This document shows, piece by piece, positions 38,408-47,527 of a stretch of DNA of 64,000 nt. Where the stretch lies: positions 1,364,001 through 1,428,000 of the forward strand of contig OW818695.1 of assembly GCA_942493345.1 (NCBI GenBank), written 5' to 3'. The DNA is from GWE2-42-39 sp942493345. GTDB taxonomy: Bacteria; Bacteroidota; Bacteroidia; Bacteroidales; Prolixibacteraceae. Numbering within the stretch: position 1 is the first letter of the stretch; each line of letters opens with the position of its first letter. Under the pieces are notes generated by a model. It was not told where the DNA came from. It made no database searches and worked only from the letters and a program-made list of their open reading frames with translations. Both the position numbers and the translations under genes were made by a program.

Positions 38408-39469
38408 ATGGACATTATAGGTATAATGAATACAAATAGAGAAAAAATAAGACGCTTTACTTCTAATAAATTTTCATTTAATGATTATTTGTCGGTATCC
38501 TCCTTTTTCAAAAATGAGGCGGATAATGAAGAATTGAAGAAAAGCATGGAGGAGGAATGGAATGAAACGGATCATATCAGTAATAATAACGAACAACTGA
38601 CTGAAATTCTCGACCGTTTACATGATCAAATCAGTTTAAACAGCGATGTAAAAGGGAGTGCATTTCAATCGTTTTACCATGCATTTTCAAAAATTGCTGT
38701 TGTTTTACTCATTCCTGCATTAATTACCATTGCCGTTTTATTCCATTTAACGATTGATCTTTCAGGGAAAGCAGAATCCTGGGCCGAAATTTATTCACCG
38801 GTTGGAGCGAGGACAAAATTTCAATTGCCTGATGGAACACAAGGATGGTTGAATGGCGGTTCATCTATTAAATATCCGGTCAATTTCATGAACCATCGCA
38901 ATGTCGAGATTTCCGGCGAGGCCTGGTTCGACGTTGTTCATATTCAATCTGAAGACTTTCGGGTGATTACACCATATTTTAATGTAAAGGTTTTAGGTAC
39001 TCAGTTTAATGTGGTTACTTATGATGACGAAGAAACCACCCAAGTCATTCTGGAAAAAGGAAAGGTTCTTTTACTTGACAAAGACAACAAGATAAAGGGA
39101 GAACTTGAACCAGATCAGCAATTTGTCTACAACAAATCAACAAAGAACCTCACAAAATCAATTATCGACTCAAAATCGTATACAAGTTGGAAAGAAGGCC
39201 TGTTAATATTCAGGAATGAACCCATGTCTGAAATAGCCAAGAGGTTGGAACGTAGGTATAATACAGAAATAATCTTGCATGGCGACTCATTAAAATCTGC
39301 CATATTCAGGGCTACATTTCAAGATGAAGGTCTGGACGAGATTTGTAAAATGTTAGCGACAGTAGGAGATATTAAGTATAAAATACACAATCGGGAAAAA
39401 CAATCCGATAATACGTTTACAAAAAGCAAAGTAGAAATGTGGTTGAAAAATAATACAAACCTAAAATAG
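38408..39469 (+). CDS. FecR-type anti-sigma factor
   Basis: A 353-residue protein (a second ATG at residue 7 is possible). A cytoplasmic N-terminal region binds the sigma factor, one membrane helix spans 97-115 (VVLLIPALITIAVLFHLTI), and the periplasmic FecR domain covers about 125-225 (YSPVGARTKFQLPDGTQGWL, FDVVHIQSEDFRV). A C-terminal DUF4974 domain covers about 270-340 (LIFRNEPMSEIAKRLERRYN). It relays the signal from the STN domain of the neighbouring SusC to the ECF sigma factor. Confidence 0.94.
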   Translation: MDIIGIMNTNREKIRRFTSNKFSFNDYLSVSSFFKNEADNEELKKSMEEEWNETDHISNNNEQLTEILDRLHDQISLNSDVKGSAFQSFYHAFSKIAVVLLIPALITIAVLFHLTIDLSGKAESWAEIYSPVGARTKFQLPDGTQGWLNGGSSIKYPVNFMNHRNVEISGEAWFDVVHIQSEDFRVITPYFNVKVLGTQFNVVTYDDEETTQVILEKGKVLLLDKDNKIKGELEPDQQFVYNKSTKNLTKSIIDSKSYTSWKEGLLIFRNEPMSEIAKRLERRYNTEIILHGDSLKSAIFRATFQDEGLDEICKMLATVGDIKYKIHNREKQSDNTFTKSKVEMWLKNNTNLK

Positions 39470-39497
39470 TTTGCCTATGATGAATAACTAAAAAAAA

Positions 39498-39527
39498 ACA
39501 GGGAGGTATTGGCTCTACCTACCCTGT
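39498..39527 (+). promoter_or_regulatory. Hairpin in the susC leader
   Basis: acagggaggta and tacctaccctgt pair with one bulged T around a TTGGCTC loop, 52 bases before the susC ATG. There is no T-run, so it could be an RNA processing, stability or binding site rather than a terminator. Confidence 0.4.
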
Positions 39528-39579
39528 CAGACAGTAGAATTTAACTTAAAGAAGTAGTAAATCCACTAATTACAAATTT

Positions 39580-42500
39580 ATGAAAAAAAACAGAATTTAT
39601 AGGCTAATAGAAACCATTGGCCTGTTAAAAATGATTAAGATTATGCGTTTTACCATTTTTATTATACTCCTTTCCTTATCGCAAGCTTTTGCGGTTAACT
39701 CCTATTCTCAACAGACCAGACTAAGTTTAGATATGAGAAATGTGAGAGTGGAAGATGTTATTGACCAAATAGAAAAGAACTCTGAATTCTTTTTCTTGTA
39801 CAACAAGGACATAATTAATGTTGATCGAAAGGTTGACATAAAAGTTGAAGAAAAAAGTGTCAATGATGTATTGGATAAGATATTTGAAAATGCAGATATA
39901 TCATACTCGATCAAAAATCGTCAGATATTACTAACTAACAATCACCAGCAAGGCGATAGTAATGAACTGAATACTCAGCAGGAAAAACTCATCTCTGGTA
40001 AAGTGACTGACTCATCAGGAGCTTCGCTGCCCGGAGTTTCAGTGGTGGTAAAAGGAACGACAAATGGGACGATAACGGATATGGACGGAAATTATTCGTT
40101 ATCCAAGGTTGGTGAAAAAGCAACATTGCTTTTTTCGTTTGTAGGTATGAAACCGCAGGAAATAACTGTTGCCGGTAAAACAACAATCAACGTTGCTCTT
40201 ACTGAAGAAACAATTGGGATTGATGAGGTTATTGCGGTTGGTTATGGTACCCAAAAGAAAGCAACATCAACCGGGGCAATCTCCGTTGTTAAAGGTGAAA
40301 AACTCGTTCAGTCTCCAACCATCAATTTCTCGAATTCATTCACCGGTCGATTTGCCGGAGTAACCACTGTTACTTCAAGTGGAGAACCTGGGAACGACGG
40401 TTCAAGTATACGAATCAGGGGTCTGAACACAACAGGAAACCAATCAGCATTAATTGTTGTTGATGGGATTGCCGATCGCAGTTTAAACAGCATCGATGCA
40501 AATGACATTGAAAATGTTACGGTATTGAAAGATGCATCTGCCGCAATTTATGGAGCACGAGGTGCCAACGGCGTAATCCTTATAACAACAAAGCGCGGTA
40601 AAGTTGGCAAGCCTAAAATTACGTTTAGCTCGAATCAAGGGGCAACACAGGCAACCGTTCTTCCCAAAATGGCAAATTCGGCTCAATATGCCACAATGGT
40701 TAATGAAATTAATTCATACCAGGGACAGCCGGCTAAATATTCCGCATCTGATATTGCATTGTTTGAAAATGGCACAGATCCCTGGGGCCATCCCAATACC
40801 GATTGGTATAAAGCAGTTATTAAACCCTGGACCTATCAGAATAGCCAGAATATGACCATCACGGGGGGAAATGAAATTACTAAATTCAATGTTTCATTGG
40901 GAACGAGGTATCAGGATGCTATTTATAAGAGAAGTTCCACAAATTATTCTCAGTATAATTTCAGAAGTAACATTGATACAAAAATTGCCAATAATATCAT
41001 TGTTTCTTTTGATGTTGCAGGCCGGGAAGAAATCAGGAATAATTTAGCGCCGGTTAATTCGGCGGTTGTTAATGCCTTTACTTCAGCAGTTGGTTCTGGC
41101 GATATATTCGAGTACATTTTGAGAGGCAAACCAACAATGCATGCATTTTGGCCAAACGGAATGCCCGGTCCTGATATTGAAAACGGAATGAATGTTGCAG
41201 TTGTTGCCACAGATGTTCCCGGGTATGATAAGGATAAGATGGATGTTCTCGAAAGTAATTTGAAAGCAAAGATTGATATCCCATGGGTTAAGGGATTGAG
41301 TATAACAGGAAATGTTTCTTTTGATGCCCGGTTCGAATCAAGAAAAGTATGGAGAAAGCCTTGGAATTTATATAATTGGGATGGAACGACGAAAGATCCG
41401 GCAACCAATCTGCCTTTACTTGTAAAATCAGAAAAAGGTCCGAAAACAGCAAACTTGACTCAAGCATCGCAGAGCATGCGTACCCTTACGTCGAATGCAT
41501 TGATAAACTACGATCGCCAATTTGGAGATCATTCGTTAAGTGTATTGGCGGGTTATGAAAGAAGTTCTACTACCGTTGACAGGTTAAGTGCATATCGTTC
41601 ACAGTACAAAACAACAATATTGGATCAACTTTTTGCTGGCAACGCTGAAGGATCAACAAATTATGGCGACGAGGGGTCTTCTCTTGCCGGCTATTGGTCC
41701 CCGGGCGCTCGTGTCAGTTATTTTGGTCGTGTTAATTATAGCTATGAAGAAAAATATTTGCTGGGATTTGTCTGGAGGTATGATGGATCCTCTATTTTCG
41801 CCCCCGGACACCAATTTGGTTTCTTCCCTGGCCTTTCATTGGGATGGCGTGTGTCAGAAGAAAAATTCTGGAAAGAAAACCTTTCTTTTATAGATTACTT
41901 TAAAATCCGCGGTTCGTATGGAACGACCGGTAATGACCGGATAACACCGTATCAATATCTTGCAAATTATGGGTATACCCGGGCGCCTAGCAGCGCTAGT
42001 TTACTTGGAGGATATATTTTGGGCGACCAGCGGTTAGAAGATCCTCTTCTGCAACAAACATACGTGCCAAACCCTTTGGTAACCTGGGAAACTGCAGTAC
42101 AAAAGAACATTGGGTTTGAAGCTCAACTTTTGAATAATAAGTTAGGTGTAGAATTTGATTATTTCAGTTATAATCGTTCGGATATATTATTGCCGCGCAA
42201 TGGAACTGTGCCGGGTTCTACTGGTATAACTACCCAATTGCCTGATATGAATATAGGAGAAACATCCAATAAAGGATTTGAAGTTGTTCTTTCGTATAAA
42301 GACAACTTTAAAGACTTGACATATAATATTTCATTAAATGGTAGTTACGCGAAAAGCAAGGTCGATTTTATGGATGAGGTAGTCAATAACATTCCTGAAT
42401 ATCAAATTATTACCGGGAAACCAATCCCGGGCAATATAAGACAACCTTCTTATGAACTGTATTATCAGGCAATTGGAATATACAAAGATCAGGCCCAGAT

Positions 42501-43077
42501 TGATGCTACGCCTCATTGGGCAGGCGCCAAACCGGGAGATATTATATTCAAAGATGTAAATGATGATAAAGCAATAAATGCTTTGGATAAAGTCAGGGCT
42601 GAATATACGAATATTCCAAGATTCACCGGCGGGTTAAATATCGACTTGAAATACAAACGATTTGATTTGTCGGCATTATTTCAAGGTGCTGTCGGTGCAA
42701 AACAATACTACTTACCGTATTCTGGATTATTGGGAAACTTCCCTAAAGATTTTGCTGATAACCGTTGGACTGCTACCAACACCAATGCTTCTTATCCAAA
42801 AGCGTTTAATTTGAGCGAATATTGGTATTTACAAAGAAATACTTTCTTTTTGCAAAATACTGATTACTTGCGGTTGAGAAATCTGGTGATTGGATATACC
42901 ACTTCTTCCAAACTTAATAATTTAATAGGCATTGAGGCCATACGTTTCTTTGTAAGCGCCAATAATCTGTTAACTTTTACTAAGTTCAAAAATTTTGACC
43001 CTGAAATGAATGACGAAAGAGGTCGGGGGTATCCTATTCAAAGGGTTATTAATGGAGGAATTACTTTAACTTTTTAA
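39580..43077 (+). CDS. SusC-like TonB-dependent outer-membrane transporter with STN domain
   Basis: A 1165-residue protein. The N-terminus and signal peptide run to about residue 44 (cleavage near VNSYSQ). An STN/secretin domain covers 46-118 (LSLDMRNVRVEDVIDQI), a carboxypeptidase-regulatory-like domain 137-208 (ISGKVTDSSGASLPGVSVVV), and the TonB-box-like DEVIAVGYGTQKK 215-227. The plug includes IRIRGLNTTGNQSALIVVDG and VLKDASAAIYGARGANGVI, and a beta barrel ends in GGITLTF. With SusD it imports oligosaccharides; the STN domain signals to FecR. SusD follows after 11 bases. Confidence 0.97.
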   Translation: MKKNRIYRLIETIGLLKMIKIMRFTIFIILLSLSQAFAVNSYSQQTRLSLDMRNVRVEDVIDQIEKNSEFFFLYNKDIINVDRKVDIKVEEKSVNDVLDKIFENADISYSIKNRQILLTNNHQQGDSNELNTQQEKLISGKVTDSSGASLPGVSVVVKGTTNGTITDMDGNYSLSKVGEKATLLFSFVGMKPQEITVAGKTTINVALTEETIGIDEVIAVGYGTQKKATSTGAISVVKGEKLVQSPTINFSNSFTGRFAGVTTVTSSGEPGNDGSSIRIRGLNTTGNQSALIVVDGIADRSLNSIDANDIENVTVLKDASAAIYGARGANGVILITTKRGKVGKPKITFSSNQGATQATVLPKMANSAQYATMVNEINSYQGQPAKYSASDIALFENGTDPWGHPNTDWYKAVIKPWTYQNSQNMTITGGNEITKFNVSLGTRYQDAIYKRSSTNYSQYNFRSNIDTKIANNIIVSFDVAGREEIRNNLAPVNSAVVNAFTSAVGSGDIFEYILRGKPTMHAFWPNGMPGPDIENGMNVAVVATDVPGYDKDKMDVLESNLKAKIDIPWVKGLSITGNVSFDARFESRKVWRKPWNLYNWDGTTKDPATNLPLLVKSEKGPKTANLTQASQSMRTLTSNALINYDRQFGDHSLSVLAGYERSSTTVDRLSAYRSQYKTTILDQLFAGNAEGSTNYGDEGSSLAGYWSPGARVSYFGRVNYSYEEKYLLGFVWRYDGSSIFAPGHQFGFFPGLSLGWRVSEEKFWKENLSFIDYFKIRGSYGTTGNDRITPYQYLANYGYTRAPSSASLLGGYILGDQRLEDPLLQQTYVPNPLVTWETAVQKNIGFEAQLLNNKLGVEFDYFSYNRSDILLPRNGTVPGSTGITTQLPDMNIGETSNKGFEVVLSYKDNFKDLTYNISLNGSYAKSKVDFMDEVVNNIPEYQIITGKPIPGNIRQPSYELYYQAIGIYKDQAQIDATPHWAGAKPGDIIFKDVNDDKAINALDKVRAEYTNIPRFTGGLNIDLKYKRFDLSALFQGAVGAKQYYLPYSGLLGNFPKDFADNRWTATNTNASYPKAFNLSEYWYLQRNTFFLQNTDYLRLRNLVIGYTTSSKLNNLIGIEAIRFFVSANNLLTFTKFKNFDPEMNDERGRGYPIQRVINGGITLTF

Positions 43078-43088
43078 CTTTTAAAAAA

Positions 43089-44936
43089 ATGAAAAAAGCA
43101 ATATACACGGTATTATTATTATCGTTTCTGGCATTTTCTTGCAAAAACGATGAAGATTTTTTGACTATTGCTCCTTCCGACAGTTATTCGGATGCTGCTG
43201 TATGGAAAGACCCGAGTCTGATTTCATCGTATGTGAGCAATATGTATCAAAATATTTTTGCTTACCCATATTGTATATCACCGTTTGCTACGTTTGTTGA
43301 TGAAGCACAATTTCTAAACAATTGGGCGAGTGATTTTAATAAATGTAATATTACTCCCGATGGACTTGCCGGATGGGATCTTTCGTGGAGTATGCCACAT
43401 GAAAAAGCGTTTCTTTGGGACAACATGTATATCGTAGTTCAGGAGAGCAATGTTTTTATGGCAAACATTAAGAATGCACCTGCCAGTGATATTACCATGA
43501 CAAACAGGATGAAGGGAGAAGTATTTTTTATAAGAGCATTGGCATATCATTATTTAACAAGCCTCTATGGAGGTGTTCCCATCGTCGAAACTGTTCATAA
43601 CTTGGATACTTCCAGCTATTATGTGCCACGGAACAGTTATGAAGACTGTATCAATTATATTTCAGCCCAGCTTGATTCAGCGGCAAATCTCTTGCCTTTG
43701 GTTCAGTCGGGAGCTAATTTAGGCCGCGCCACGAAGGGAGCTGCTTTGGCTCTTAAATCAAGAGTATTATTATATGCTGCGAGCGATTTGCATAATACAA
43801 CAAGCTATGCTCCGGGTTATTCAAATCCCGAGTTGATTGGATACACCACGGGCTCCAGGAACGACCGCTGGACAAAAGCAAAAAATGCGGCCAAAGCCGT
43901 AATGGACCTCGGAATTTATGGTTTGGTAAATCCAAATCCGGGACCAACGGATGATATTTCAACAAACATGCAAAACTACTTCCTTACAAAAAACATGATG
44001 AACGAGGATATTTTGTTCCAACAATTTACACCTGAACTTGTGACAAAATTATCATGGGATATGTATCCTCCCAATTTAACCTGGGTATCAGGCGGCTATG
44101 GTGGCTGGGGTTGTGTTGATCCTCTTGGCGATTTTGTCGATTCGTACGAAATGAAAGATGGAAGTAAGTTCAGTTGGAATATTCCTGCAATAGCGGCAAA
44201 TCCGTATGCAAACCGCGATGCCCGTCTGGCCGCAACAGTGTTGTACGAGGGATCTTCATGGAGCCCACGACCAACGAGTAATAAATCGTTTGATCCGTTT
44301 AATCAAATGCAGTGCGGAACAGTTATCGACGAAAACTCAAAACTTGTCATTGGCGGCGCCGATACCCGGGTTGGTCCTACAGGAGGAAATAACAGCAATG
44401 GGTACACCGGTTATTATTTGCGTAAATTTCTCGATCCATCAATTATTCCTAGTTCTACGTCTGCCCAGGGAATTCCTTTCAGACATTTCAGGTACGCTGA
44501 AATTTTGTTGAATTATGCCGAAGCATGTATTGAATTGGGACAAGATGCCGAAGCTAAAGTATACATCAATATGATCCGTAAAAGAGCCGGACAACCTGAT
44601 GTGACCGAAACAGGAGATGCATTGCGGAGAAGATACAGAAATGAACGCAAAATTGAGTTGTCTTTTGAAAACCACCGTTTCTTCGATGTCAGGCGTTGGC
44701 TTATCGGGTCGGAAGCTTATAAACCTGTTTCCGGAGTGAAAATTACGTACAAAGTAAATTCATCCGATAATGTTAAAACATATCGAAAAGCAGACGGGTC
44801 ATACTGGAGTACCCCGACTTGTACGTCTCAAATTATCGAAGACAGAGAGTGGAAGAATCATGCATATTTCTTCCCGATTTATAGAACGGAGATGAACAAA
44901 AATCAAAAATTGATTCAAAACCCAGGATATAATTAA
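43089..44936 (+). CDS. SusD/RagB-like glycan-binding lipoprotein
   Basis: A 615-residue lipoprotein; the lipobox Cys is residue 18 (LAFSC). It has the SusD N-terminus (DFLTIAPSDSYSDAAVWKDP), TPR-like helices (EVFFIRALAYHYLTSLYGGVP), and the C-terminal RagB signature (RYAEILLNYAEACIELG, RRRYRNERKIELSFENHRFFD, VRRW). It sits on the outer-membrane surface and hands glycan to the SusC partner encoded 11 bases upstream. Confidence 0.97.
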   Translation: MKKAIYTVLLLSFLAFSCKNDEDFLTIAPSDSYSDAAVWKDPSLISSYVSNMYQNIFAYPYCISPFATFVDEAQFLNNWASDFNKCNITPDGLAGWDLSWSMPHEKAFLWDNMYIVVQESNVFMANIKNAPASDITMTNRMKGEVFFIRALAYHYLTSLYGGVPIVETVHNLDTSSYYVPRNSYEDCINYISAQLDSAANLLPLVQSGANLGRATKGAALALKSRVLLYAASDLHNTTSYAPGYSNPELIGYTTGSRNDRWTKAKNAAKAVMDLGIYGLVNPNPGPTDDISTNMQNYFLTKNMMNEDILFQQFTPELVTKLSWDMYPPNLTWVSGGYGGWGCVDPLGDFVDSYEMKDGSKFSWNIPAIAANPYANRDARLAATVLYEGSSWSPRPTSNKSFDPFNQMQCGTVIDENSKLVIGGADTRVGPTGGNNSNGYTGYYLRKFLDPSIIPSSTSAQGIPFRHFRYAEILLNYAEACIELGQDAEAKVYINMIRKRAGQPDVTETGDALRRRYRNERKIELSFENHRFFDVRRWLIGSEAYKPVSGVKITYKVNSSDNVKTYRKADGSYWSTPTCTSQIIEDREWKNHAYFFPIYRTEMNKNQKLIQNPGYN

Positions 44937-44972
44937 TTGACGGCATAGATACCGGAGCCGTTGTGCTCCTTT

Positions 44973-45020
44973 TAATAAATGGACAGGCATTTGAACTTTT
45001 CTTTGCCTGTTCATTTATTA
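44973..45020 (+). terminator. Terminator-like long hairpin after susD
   Basis: taataaatggacaggca and tgcctgttcatttatta form a 17-bp stem with one G-U pair. It could end or attenuate the susCD transcript before the glycosidase genes. Confidence 0.55.
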
Positions 45021-45232
45021 AATATTCAACTCATTTATTTCTCGCAAAATGATCACGCATTATATGAACGTGCTTTTCAGCCTGAATAAGGTTGAATAAC
45101 GTTTCCTTTGCTGCTACTTTCTTTTTATGTATATTCGGTTGCACTAGTTGTTTACATAGAAAGACTCAATTTTATGATGTCCCCATCTGTTTTTATATAG
45201 CTCATTTGTGTAGGTAGATTAATTTTCTATTC

Positions 45233-47482
45233 ATGAAATCTATTTTTTATTTGTTTTTTGCAAGTATGATATTACTCTCTTTCCCGACGAAAGAGTCAGT
45301 AGCCAACATCATTAACCTCGAAAAGGGATGGAAATTTAAGGCAGGCGATGACCTTACTTGGGCCAAGCCAGAGGTTGATGATTCTAAATGGAAGTCCATA
45401 TCGATTGCTCAATCGTGGGAAACCCAGGGATACGAAAATTACGACGGGTTTGGGTGGTATCGCATCAGGGTGGTGATTCCTTCGTCACTTAAAGAATCGG
45501 CTTTCCTGAAAGATAGCCTTCAATTGATCTTGGGGAAAGTGGACGACGACGATCAACTGTATTTAAACGGTGTCTTCATCGGGCAGAATAATCGAAAATA
45601 TAAAACTTCAGACGAAGCTTTTAAACGAGGAAATGGCTTTTATCTTTCTGAAAGAAGATATACTATTTCAGCGAATGATCTCAATATTCTCTGGGACAAA
45701 GAGAATGTTATTGCTGTGCGCATATTTGACCAAGGAGGCGGCGGAGGAATTTATGGTGGCACACCGGTCATTCGTATGGCCGACATTTCGCAATACCTGA
45801 TTGTTGATAAATGTGCTGATTTTTACAGGTTTGAGGAAAAATCTGTAAAGAAAACTTTCATAATCAGAAATACTTCAGGTATCGTAATAAATGGAAATTT
45901 GTCCATTGACGTTAAACTCGAAATGAGCCACCAGGAAATTAATGTTTGTAGCACCGATATCGATTTAAAACCTGGCGAAGCAAAAAAATTGCCTGTTTCT
46001 TTTGTTGTTAGCGACGAACCAACCAGTATCCATTTTACATTCAGGCACCGCGACTCGGATCTGGTAATTTACGACCTGGAAGAATCGCCTTATATTCTTA
46101 CCCCAAAACCAGCCGCAACTCCATCGATAAATGGTGCAAAGATGATTGGCACACGTCCGGGGAGCGATTTTCTTTTCACCATTCCGGCGACAGGCTTGCG
46201 CCCGATTACATTTGATGCTGACGGTCTGCCCATGGGTTTGTTTCTTGATAAAAAAACAGGAATCATTACCGGAAAGATTGAAAAGCAGGGTGAATACAAA
46301 GTAACTCTTACAGCTAGAAATATCAGGGGTGAAGCAAGCAGCAACCTAACGATTCGGGTAGGAAACCAAATCATGTTGACTCCACCAATGGGATGGAACA
46401 GCTGGAATTGTTGGGGACTGAGCGTCGACGAAAAGAAAGTATTAAAAACCGCAGAAGTTTTCAAAGAGAAAGGTTTGACCAATCATGGATGGACGTACAT
46501 CAATATCGATGATGGATGGCAGGCGGGCAGAGATGACGATGGCAAAATTATACCCAATGAAAAATTTACGGATATAAAAGCGCTGAGCGACACCTTACAC
46601 CAAATGGGACTTAAATTTGGCATTTATTCGTCTCCGGGTCCGTTCACTTGCGGCGGATTTACTGGTTCTTATCAACATGAAATGCAGGATGCTGAAACCT
46701 ATGAAAAATGGGGTGTCGATTATTTAAAGTACGATTGGTGTTCCTATTCAACAATCGCAAAAGACACATCGCTGGTCGAGTTAAAAAAGCCATATTTCCT
46801 GATGCAAAAAGGTTTGTTGAAAACCAACCGTGATATTGTATTTAGCCTTTGCCAATACGGTATGGGCAATGTTTGGAAATGGGGTACGGAAGTTGGGGGA
46901 AACCTTTGGAGAACGACGGGCGACATTACCGATATGTGGGAAGTGCTAAGTGAGATTGGCTTTTCTCAGGTACAAAATGCCGCTTACACTGGTCCGGGGC
47001 ATTGGAACGACCCCGATATGCTTACCGTGGGCTGGGTAGGCTGGGGGCCAGATCTGCATCCTTCGCGATTAACTCCCAATGAGCAATATACTCACATGAG
47101 TCTGTGGTGTTTACTTTCAGCCCCGCTGCTTATTGGTTGTGATGTTTCACGGCTCGATGATTTTACGTTAAATCTGCTAACGAATGATGAAGTTCTGGCC
47201 CTTGATCAGGATCCTTTGGGCAAACAAGCTGTTCCCGTTTATAAATCGGGAAATATTCAGATTTGGTTGAAACAGTTGGCAGATGGAAACAAGGCCATCG
47301 GAATCTTTAATCTAGGAACTTCATCCGAAGATGTTACGGTTCATCTGACTGATCTTGGTATTAATGTAAAACATACGATACGCGATATTTGGAGACAGAA
47401 AGACATTGGAGAATTTGAAGATACATACAAAGCTACCGTCCCGAATCATGGGGTGGCGCTGCTTAAATTAACTGCAAAATAA
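45233..47482 (+). CDS. GH27 alpha-galactosidase-like enzyme with N-terminal binding domain
   Basis: A 749-residue secreted enzyme with signal peptide. Residues about 28-190 form a GH2-type galactose-binding sandwich (LEKGWKFKAGDDLTWAKPEV, GGGGGIYGGTPVIRM), and about 290-378 an Ig-like putative domain (FDADGLPMGLFLDKKTGIIT). The GH27 barrel starts at 381 (MLTPPMGWNSWNCWG). The nucleophile is Asp501 in YLKYDWCSY and the acid/base is Asp593 in GHWNDPDML. It should release terminal alpha-galactose, or a related alpha-linked sugar, from the imported glycan. Its Ig-like plus barrel part is paralogous to the gene at 60442-61983. Confidence 0.93.
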   Translation: MKSIFYLFFASMILLSFPTKESVANIINLEKGWKFKAGDDLTWAKPEVDDSKWKSISIAQSWETQGYENYDGFGWYRIRVVIPSSLKESAFLKDSLQLILGKVDDDDQLYLNGVFIGQNNRKYKTSDEAFKRGNGFYLSERRYTISANDLNILWDKENVIAVRIFDQGGGGGIYGGTPVIRMADISQYLIVDKCADFYRFEEKSVKKTFIIRNTSGIVINGNLSIDVKLEMSHQEINVCSTDIDLKPGEAKKLPVSFVVSDEPTSIHFTFRHRDSDLVIYDLEESPYILTPKPAATPSINGAKMIGTRPGSDFLFTIPATGLRPITFDADGLPMGLFLDKKTGIITGKIEKQGEYKVTLTARNIRGEASSNLTIRVGNQIMLTPPMGWNSWNCWGLSVDEKKVLKTAEVFKEKGLTNHGWTYINIDDGWQAGRDDDGKIIPNEKFTDIKALSDTLHQMGLKFGIYSSPGPFTCGGFTGSYQHEMQDAETYEKWGVDYLKYDWCSYSTIAKDTSLVELKKPYFLMQKGLLKTNRDIVFSLCQYGMGNVWKWGTEVGGNLWRTTGDITDMWEVLSEIGFSQVQNAAYTGPGHWNDPDMLTVGWVGWGPDLHPSRLTPNEQYTHMSLWCLLSAPLLIGCDVSRLDDFTLNLLTNDEVLALDQDPLGKQAVPVYKSGNIQIWLKQLADGNKAIGIFNLGTSSEDVTVHLTDLGINVKHTIRDIWRQKDIGEFEDTYKATVPNHGVALLKLTAK

Positions 47483-47527
47483 GTTTCGGCTTAAAACAAA
47501 TAAACAGTTATTACTATTTCATTGATT

